This document shows positions 57,930 through 64,000 of a DNA stretch of 64,000 nt, piece after piece; position 1 is the stretch's first letter, and each line of letters begins with the position of its first letter. The DNA lies in the NCBI GenBank assembly GCA_029066845.1, contig JAIEFR010000002.1, positions 21,970 through 85,969 of the forward strand, read 5' to 3'. The notes under the pieces were generated by a model, which saw nothing but the letters and a program-made list of their open reading frames with translations, was not told the DNA's origin and did not search any database. A program made the translations under genes and the position numbers. Origin of the DNA: Clostridia bacterium (GTDB lineage Bacteria; Bacillota; Clostridia; Christensenellales; Borkfalkiaceae).

Positions 57930-59354
57930 ATGAAAAAAGGTTTAACTAAAATTATTTCTGCGGTTGCTTTTTTTGCGGCGGCTTTGCCGTGCGCGGCGTC
58001 GCCCGTGCTGGCAAATTCGGGACCGAACAGCGAATACGGAATTACCGCGCAGGGCGTATTTGTCCGCAACGAGCAGAGCGTGCTTGCCGTAGAAAGCGAA
58101 AAGCTGACTTTCGATATTGTCGATATGCCCACGCTCAGTACGCTGGGGGACTATAAGTCCACCGTAACGACGGAATACAATTTTGTCAACACTTCGGCAA
58201 ACACCGTGCATACTTCTATGGCGTTCCCCTTAAAGACAAGTAAAAATTACAGGTACGGGGAGCAGGTGTTCACGCCCGAAATAAGCGTGAACGGCGTGCC
58301 TGTCGAGTGCGCGGCAAGGTATACTTATAGTACCTACACGGGTTTTGACGAAAGCGTTAAACAGATAAGCGACGCGTGGTATTCGGACGATTTCTACAGG
58401 GCGGATTTGCCCGTCACCAAATATGCGGTTTCGGTGGAACGCCCCGCGGACTATGAAAGCGTGCGTATATCCGCAAAAGTCAGGTGCGACGAAAGCAAGG
58501 CGCGCTATATCGGTTTGGGTTCCAGCCTTACGTACTATTTCGATTATTACAGAGAAGACGACCCGTTTAACGACGTCGATATGCAGGATTTATACAATTA
58601 TAGCTTTTACGTTCTGGGCGATGTCTCCGCGTTAAGCTGCGAATGGAAAACCGAGGCGGCAAATTACAGGAACAATTTTTTGACCTCCTACAAGAGGGTG
58701 GATATTCCCTGTTCCGTAACGGTGGACGGCGAAACGACTTTAAAGGAGCTTATACTTTCCAACCGCCCCGAAGACAGCGTGATAAGCGAGCTGGACTATT
58801 ATAACGCGGTTGCAAGCAATCTGTACGACGACGATTATGCGGGTTACCCTTCGCGCCTCAATTTTTACGAGGATGACGCGCTGCTATGGTATACCTACGA
58901 CGTGGAGGTGGAGCCTAACGGCAGGTTTACCAACAAAGTCACCGCGCCCATCTTCCCGACGATTGACTTCGATTACGACGCGGACGTCTGCGAATACGAA
59001 TACTATCTGTCGCCTGCCGCAAAGTGGGCAAGCTTCGGCACGCTGGAAGTGCGCGTAAATTCCAAATACTATATGTACGAGCCGCCCGCAGGGTTCGAAA
59101 AGTGCGAAGGCGGATACAAGGCGGAGTTTACCTCGCTGCCCCACGGCGAGCTTTCTTTTAGAATGAGTTCGTCCAAACACCCCAGGCTCAGGTATTCCGC
59201 GCTCATCTCGAAAATACTCGGCACGATAGGTCTGGTCTTTCTGTGCATAGTCTGTTTCGTAGTGCCGCTTGCGGTGTTTATGCCCAATATCGTCGCGGCG
59301 GTCAAAAAGCGGCGCGCGGACAGGAAGCTTGACTTTTCGTCGAGAGGGGACTAA
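57930..59354 (+). CDS. Secreted membrane-anchored protein of unknown function
   Basis: Signal peptide, large ectodomain, C-terminal TM; ATG at 57930 preferred over the track's TTG. Confidence 0.75.
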   Translation: MKKGLTKIISAVAFFAAALPCAASPVLANSGPNSEYGITAQGVFVRNEQSVLAVESEKLTFDIVDMPTLSTLGDYKSTVTTEYNFVNTSANTVHTSMAFPLKTSKNYRYGEQVFTPEISVNGVPVECAARYTYSTYTGFDESVKQISDAWYSDDFYRADLPVTKYAVSVERPADYESVRISAKVRCDESKARYIGLGSSLTYYFDYYREDDPFNDVDMQDLYNYSFYVLGDVSALSCEWKTEAANYRNNFLTSYKRVDIPCSVTVDGETTLKELILSNRPEDSVISELDYYNAVASNLYDDDYAGYPSRLNFYEDDALLWYTYDVEVEPNGRFTNKVTAPIFPTIDFDYDADVCEYEYYLSPAAKWASFGTLEVRVNSKYYMYEPPAGFEKCEGGYKAEFTSLPHGELSFRMSSSKHPRLRYSALISKILGTIGLVFLCIVCFVVPLAVFMPNIVAAVKKRRADRKLDFSSRGD

Positions 59355-59407
59355 AATATCCGCATAGGGATATAAATATAGCAAAGTGTTAAAAAGGGAG
59401 TAATGAT

Positions 59408-59848
59408 ATGTATTGCAGAAAATGCGGAAAGGAAATAGACGACGAAGCCGTTGTCTGCCCTCACTGCGGAGTGCTTACGGTAAGGAACGGGTCGCCGCGC
59501 TTTTACGGTCAGCCCGTGCAATCGGTACAGTATAATAACGCGCCCGTGCAACAGCCCGCGCAGCAGCCTGTGCAGACCATCGTGCCGTATGACGACGGGC
59601 TTAAAAGCGTAAACGGACTGGGCATTGCGGGCTTCGTGGTGGGCTTGGTTTCGCTTGCGCTGGGTATCTTCTTTTGTATCCCCGCGGTGGTCGGGCTTAT
59701 CATCAGTATATTCGCTGTTATAAACAGGAAAAAGTACAGGGCGTGCAACGGACTTGCAACGGCGGGCGTGGTAATAAGCGCTGTCGCGCTTGCAGGCTGG
59801 TTCAGCTTCTTTGCCAGGTTATTTATCTGTCTGATTCTCTTTTACTGA
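59408..59848 (+). CDS. Zinc-ribbon plus DUF4190-like membrane protein
   Basis: MYCRKCGKEIDDEAVVCPHCG; two TM segments. Confidence 0.85.
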   Translation: MYCRKCGKEIDDEAVVCPHCGVLTVRNGSPRFYGQPVQSVQYNNAPVQQPAQQPVQTIVPYDDGLKSVNGLGIAGFVVGLVSLALGIFFCIPAVVGLIISIFAVINRKKYRACNGLATAGVVISAVALAGWFSFFARLFICLILFY

Positions 59849-59911
59849 TTGTATTTTGTAAATATTGCGGCGCGGACGATTTTCGTCCGCGCCGCTTATT
59901 TTGTTATAGGT

Positions 59912-60535
59912 TTATTTTCCGTTATAAAATTTGCAGTATTCTTTAAGGGTGCATTCCGCGCAGGCGGGGCGTTGCGAGTGGCATACGCGCCGTCCGTGGT
60001 AGATAAGCCAGTGGTGCGCCTTGGACCAGTCGGACTTGGGGATAGCCTTTTTCAATCCCTCTTCAACCTTTAAAGGGTTGTCGGCGCAGGCAAGTCCCAG
60101 ACGGTTGGAAACGCGGAAGACGTGGGTGTCCACGGCAATGGCGTCCTCGCCGAAGGCGACCGACCAGACGACGTTGGCGGTTTTCTGCCCTACGCCGGCA
60201 AGGCTTTTAAGCTCCTCGAATCCGTGCGGAACCTCGCCGCCGAATTTTTGCATAATGTCCGCCGAAGCGGAAAGTATATGCGCCGCCTTGTTGCGGTAAA
60301 AGCCGCAGGAAAAGATATACTTTTCAAGCTCCTCCTGCGAAAGGGTAAGCATTGCGGCGGGGGTATTGTGCTCCTTGAAAAGCTCCGCCGTCACCTTGTT
60401 CACGCGTTCGTCCGTGCACTGCGCCGAAAGTATAACGGCAACAAGCAGCTCGTAAGGGCTGTTGTATTTAAGCGCGGGGCGTGCGTCGGGGTAAAGGCGT
60501 GCAAGCTCTTTCAGAATTTCATCGTTTGTCTGCAT
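59912..60535 (-). CDS. nth: Endonuclease III
   Basis: ILSAQCTDERVNKVT; GVGQKTANVV; VDTHVFRVSNRLGLA; C-X6-C-X2-C-X5-C FeS. Confidence 0.96.
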   Translation of the reverse strand: MQTNDEILKELARLYPDARPALKYNSPYELLVAVILSAQCTDERVNKVTAELFKEHNTPAAMLTLSQEELEKYIFSCGFYRNKAAHILSASADIMQKFGGEVPHGFEELKSLAGVGQKTANVVWSVAFGEDAIAVDTHVFRVSNRLGLACADNPLKVEEGLKKAIPKSDWSKAHHWLIYHGRRVCHSQRPACAECTLKEYCKFYNGK

Positions 60536-60575
60536 AGCCCTATTCTAACACGAAACGCGCCGTTATTTCAAGCGG

Positions 60576-60833
60576 TTAAAAGCCCCTTATAAACATTTTT
60601 CCGCCTCTGTAATCTATGCGCATATAGCCGTAGAACGAGGAATAGTTGACGCGTGAGATGACGTTTTTCGCCCTGCTTGCCGCGTTCTGCGGAAATTTAA
60701 GCGACAGCCCGCAGCCCACGTTCGCCTCCTTGGGGGTGTTGATAAGCTGCGCGGGAATATTTAAAGCCCTCATCTTCGTAATGCAGTCAATCGCCTGAGA
60801 GCGGGAGCGAAAAACCGCCAGAATTTCAGTCAT
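60576..60833 (-). CDS. DUF3343-family protein
   Basis: Small, VFRSRSQAIDCITKMRALNIPAQLINTPKEANVGCGLSLKF. Confidence 0.82.
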   Translation of the reverse strand: MTEILAVFRSRSQAIDCITKMRALNIPAQLINTPKEANVGCGLSLKFPQNAASRAKNVISRVNYSSFYGYMRIDYRGGKMFIRGF

Positions 60834-60960
60834 AATTTCATCCTTCGTTTCATAAATTATCCTACTATTATATTACGCCGCAAGCGGCGATTGTGATAAA
60901 CGCAGGAACGCCGAAATGCGACGGAAATGTGTTTCCGCCGCCACAGGGTAAGGGGGAGTT

Positions 60961-62076
60961 ATGATATATTTCGATAATGCGGCAACGGGCGGCTTCAAGC
61001 CCGACGGCGTGCTCGGCGCAACCGCCGCTGCGCTTAAAACCTGCGCCAATCCGGGCAGAAGCGGACACAAGCTTTCACTTGCCTGCGCGGAGAGAGTGTA
61101 CGAGGTGCGCAGCGCGCTCGCTTCGTTTTTCAACGCGCCCTCGCCCGACAGGGTGGTGTTCACCAAAAACTGTACCGAGGCGCTCAACATCGCCATATTC
61201 GGCACGTTGAAGGAGGGCGACAAGGTCGTATCGACAGTTGCCGAACACAATTCGGTGCTGCGCCCTCTGCATTACTTGCAGGGCAGGGGCGTAAAGGTGG
61301 AGCTTGCTCCGCTCACCGCCCACGGCGATATCGATATAACCGCGCTGATAGAGGCGGCTAACGAAGGGGCGAAGGCGGTGATAATCACCCTCGCTTCCAA
61401 CGTTACGGGTACCGCGCCCGACGTCACCAGAATACGCGCGGAAATTCCGCCCGAAACACTGCTTATATGCGACGGAGCGCAGGCGTGCGGTCACCAGAAC
61501 GTGGATATTTCCGCACTGGGTATAGACGCGCTTGCGGTGGCGGGGCACAAGGGTATGCTGGGCATACAGGGCAGCGGCGCGCTCGTCTTTTCCGAACGCT
61601 TCAACCCCTCGCCCGTAACCTTCGGCGGCACGGGCAGCGAGAGCATAAACCTGAATATGCCCGACTTTTATCCCGACAGACTGGAAAGCGGAACGCTGTC
61701 ATATCCCGCGATAGTATCGCTGGGCGAGGGCGTTCTGTATCTCAAATCGCATATGTACGAAAACCGTGACAGAACGCTCTATCTCACCGACCTTATGCTC
61801 AACGGGCTTAGCGGAATAGACGGCATCAAACTCTATTCCAAGCCCAACCACTTCGGCATAGTCGCGCTCGCGTTCGAAAAAATGCAGTCCGAAATGGCGG
61901 CGTACAGATTGTCGGAGGAGTTCTCGATTTGCGTGCGCGGCGGTCTGCACTGCGCGCCGCTTATGCACCGTGCGCTCAACTCCGACGGGCTGGTGCGCGC
62001 TTCGCTGTCTGCGTTCAATAACGAAAGAGAGGTCGATTATTTCCTGCGCGCGGCGGAAAAACTCGCTCAGGGATAA
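60961..62076 (+). CDS. Cysteine desulfurase family (class V aminotransferase)
   Basis: YFDNAATGGFKPDGV; CDGAQACGHQNVDI; AVAGHKGMLGIQGSGAL. Confidence 0.92.
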   Translation: MIYFDNAATGGFKPDGVLGATAAALKTCANPGRSGHKLSLACAERVYEVRSALASFFNAPSPDRVVFTKNCTEALNIAIFGTLKEGDKVVSTVAEHNSVLRPLHYLQGRGVKVELAPLTAHGDIDITALIEAANEGAKAVIITLASNVTGTAPDVTRIRAEIPPETLLICDGAQACGHQNVDISALGIDALAVAGHKGMLGIQGSGALVFSERFNPSPVTFGGTGSESINLNMPDFYPDRLESGTLSYPAIVSLGEGVLYLKSHMYENRDRTLYLTDLMLNGLSGIDGIKLYSKPNHFGIVALAFEKMQSEMAAYRLSEEFSICVRGGLHCAPLMHRALNSDGLVRASLSAFNNEREVDYFLRAAEKLAQG

Positions 62077-62125
62077 ATATATATTAAGGTCGTCGCTTTA
62101 TAATGCGGCGGCTTTTTCATATCCG

Positions 62126-62446
62126 TCAGATTGATTTCAGCTTTGAAATTATGCCTTTCAGCTTCTGCCGCTTAAAGCCGTCCAGAAGGGGCGCAAGCGT
62201 GTTGTAAAAATTGTCCAGGTCGGCGTTGGTCAGCGTGCCGTCGCGTTTGCCCTGCTCAGCCTGCGCAATAATGGTCTGCAATACCTGGGCTTCGCTCTTC
62301 CCCTCGAACGCCTTAGCAAGCATCGCCGCCATATTCACCGTCTGGTTGACGTTGCTGCCGCCCGAAGAGGCTGCCTTATCGGCGCCTCCCGACTTCGCGC
62401 CGGGTGCACCGGCGCCGTTTTGCGAATAACTTTTAAAGTCCTTCAT
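62126..62446 (-). CDS. Small hypothetical protein
   Basis: Good SD GGAGGG; low-complexity N-terminus and helical C-terminus. Confidence 0.65.
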   Translation of the reverse strand: MKDFKSYSQNGAGAPGAKSGGADKAASSGGSNVNQTVNMAAMLAKAFEGKSEAQVLQTIIAQAEQGKRDGTLTNADLDNFYNTLAPLLDGFKRQKLKGIISKLKSI

Positions 62447-62470
62447 TCAGCCCTCCGCATATAATGGAAT

Positions 62471-62490
62471 AAGCCGCCTAGCAACGGCTT
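62471..62490. promoter_or_regulatory. Inverted repeat AAGCCG-N8-CGGCTT between divergent small genes
   Basis: Perfect 6-bp arms in a short divergent intergenic region. Confidence 0.35.
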
Positions 62491-62519
62491 TTATACAGTT
62501 TATGACGGAGGGTCAAATT

Positions 62520-62849
62520 ATGCAACTACTCGTTCTGGTCCTTATGCTTATGCTTTCGGGCAACAACACGAACATAAAGGAGCTTCAACCCATTCTGGAA
62601 ACTATCGGCGGACAGGAGGCTGCGGGCGCGCTTAAACAGGCGGAGGAGCTTTCTGGCGTAATATCTGCGGTGCAGTCGCTTTCGGCTATGGCTCAGCCCG
62701 CAAACGGTCACGGCAAGGCGGACGGCGCGGATAGAGGCGCGTGCGTGGAGGAGTGGACCAAGGGCGGTTATCCGCTCGCGCCCATTGCCAACATCGCCGA
62801 CGAGCGCATTACCTATTGCCTGTCGCGCTACATAGCCCTCGGCGAATAA
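62520..62849 (+). CDS. Small hypothetical protein with N-terminal hydrophobic segment
   Basis: SD GGAGGG 7 nt before ATG 62520, preferred to the track start 62502. Confidence 0.65.
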   Translation: MQLLVLVLMLMLSGNNTNIKELQPILETIGGQEAAGALKQAEELSGVISAVQSLSAMAQPANGHGKADGADRGACVEEWTKGGYPLAPIANIADERITYCLSRYIALGE

Positions 62850-62862
62850 TTGCAAAAGCGTA

Positions 62863-62891
62863 TTGCAAACGCCGCCCGCTTGTGATACAAT
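62863..62891 (+). promoter_or_regulatory. Promoter predicting a leaderless mRNA for the downstream isomerase gene
   Basis: TTGCAA-17-TACAAT with TGA extension; ATG 7 nt after the -10. Confidence 0.6.
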
Positions 62892-62897
62892 AAACGT

Positions 62898-63683
62898 ATG
62901 AAAATAGGTATATCAACGGCGGCGCTCTTCCCCGAAAAGCACACGGAGGAAGCGGCAAGGATAATTAAATCGCTGGGCGCGGAAATCGCTGAGGTATTCT
63001 TTTCCACCTTTTACGAATACCGCCCCGAATTTTCCAAGGCGCTTGCGCCCGAGCTCAGCGGACTGGAAATAAATTCGGTGCACACTATGCCGCTCAATTT
63101 CGAGTGCAACTTTTTCAATACCACGCGCAGGGTGCGCGGCGACGGCTTTTACTGGCTGGACCAGGTTGCGCGTTCGGCGCAGCTTCTCGGTTGCCGCAAC
63201 TACACCTTTCACGGCTTCGTCAGGGCGGGCGACGGCAGGGACGATATGCGCTTTATCGGCGAGAGGTTTGCCGAAGCTCACGGCTTTGCGCGCGGCTACG
63301 GGCTGAATATGTGCATAGAGAACACCGCGCACTATGCCTACAACCGTCCCGGGTTTTTCCGCGAGTTGAAAAATTACTGCCCCGACCTTTCGGGCGTGTT
63401 TGACTTGAAGCAGGCGCGCAGAAGCGGCTATCCCTGGCAGGCGTATATCGCGGATATGGAGGGGGCTGTCGCCTACGCGCACCTTTCCGATATGGATGAG
63501 AACGGCAAGATGTGTCTTCCCGGCAAGGGTATTTACGACTTTTCGGAAATATTAAAGCGGTTAAAGGGTGCGGGCTTTGACGGCGCGTTGATTCTGGAAG
63601 CCTACCGCGGCGACTACGGCGCGTTCGAAGAGCTGAAAGAAAGCGTGGACTATTTGCGTGAACTTGCTGACAAAATTAAATAA
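62898..63683 (+). CDS. Sugar phosphate isomerase/epimerase (xylose isomerase-like TIM barrel)
   Basis: MKIGISTAALFPEKHTEEA...CIENTAHYAY...GVFDLKQARRSG...HLSDMDENGKMCLPGKG. Confidence 0.88.
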   Translation: MKIGISTAALFPEKHTEEAARIIKSLGAEIAEVFFSTFYEYRPEFSKALAPELSGLEINSVHTMPLNFECNFFNTTRRVRGDGFYWLDQVARSAQLLGCRNYTFHGFVRAGDGRDDMRFIGERFAEAHGFARGYGLNMCIENTAHYAYNRPGFFRELKNYCPDLSGVFDLKQARRSGYPWQAYIADMEGAVAYAHLSDMDENGKMCLPGKGIYDFSEILKRLKGAGFDGALILEAYRGDYGAFEELKESVDYLRELADKIK

Positions 63684-63766
63684 ATTTGTGAAATTATACC
63701 GTTTTGCGGTAATAATTATCACTTGTCAAAAAAGGTTGAAAAAATAAAAATAATTTTAAAAAATGC

Positions 63767-63795
63767 TTGACTTATAGTTTGCGTTTTGTTATCAT
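63767..63795 (+). promoter_or_regulatory. Strong promoter, possibly for a stable-RNA operon beyond the window
   Basis: TTGACT-17-TATCAT followed by a long, ORF-poor, hairpin-rich leader. Confidence 0.6.
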
Positions 63796-64000
63796 ATAAA
63801 AGCTGTCGGCTACGACAGCACGGTTTTTCTTACGGAAAACCACCCTCAACTTTAGTTGGGAAATGAAGATTGACAACTGCATAGAGAAGAAAAATAAAAC
63901 AAGTACAAAAGGCAATTTTATTTAAGATTGATTTAGGTTAATACGAAGTAGAAGTTACCAATTTTAAGGAAGCTTCCGAACTGTAGAAAAGTTAAATTAG

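Overview
Contiguous chromosomal window of an anaerobic, probably spore-forming Firmicutes/Clostridia-like bacterium. It holds about 50 well-supported genes, dense and mostly on the + strand. Core blocks are: nrdD(partial)-nrdG-dut; a heterodimeric ABC exporter; a trimeric [FeFe]-hydrogenase (HydC/HydB/HydA type); a membrane pyrophosphatase; yicC-gmk-rpoZ-priA-def-fmt-rsmB-(hydrolase)-rlmN-rpe-thiN-spoVM; rpmB/asp23/yloV/recG; and the str operon rpsL-rpsG-fusA-tuf. I saw no CRISPR array, transposase, prophage or tRNA. The most interesting signals are: (1) a G10 tract exactly filling the spacer of a TTGACA-17-TAACAT promoter upstream of a surface lipoprotein, a candidate phase-variable promoter; (2) a 22-codon SpoVM gene absent from the ORF track, at its syntenic site after thiN; (3) a leader peptide plus terminator architecture upstream of a CorA-like gene; (4) a 31-aa orphan small ORF with a near-consensus promoter, structured leader and terminator; (5) an HxlR/cupin/macrodomain/SirTM-type sirtuin cluster without the usual GcvH-L/LplA partners; (6) a matched pair of sporulation-sigma-like promoters upstream of an M23 (SpoIIQ-like) gene and its neighbour; (7) two apparently leaderless promoters; (8) loss of prpC-prkC-rsgA from the conserved rlmN-rpe interval. 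All assignments come from reading the sequence; no database search was run.
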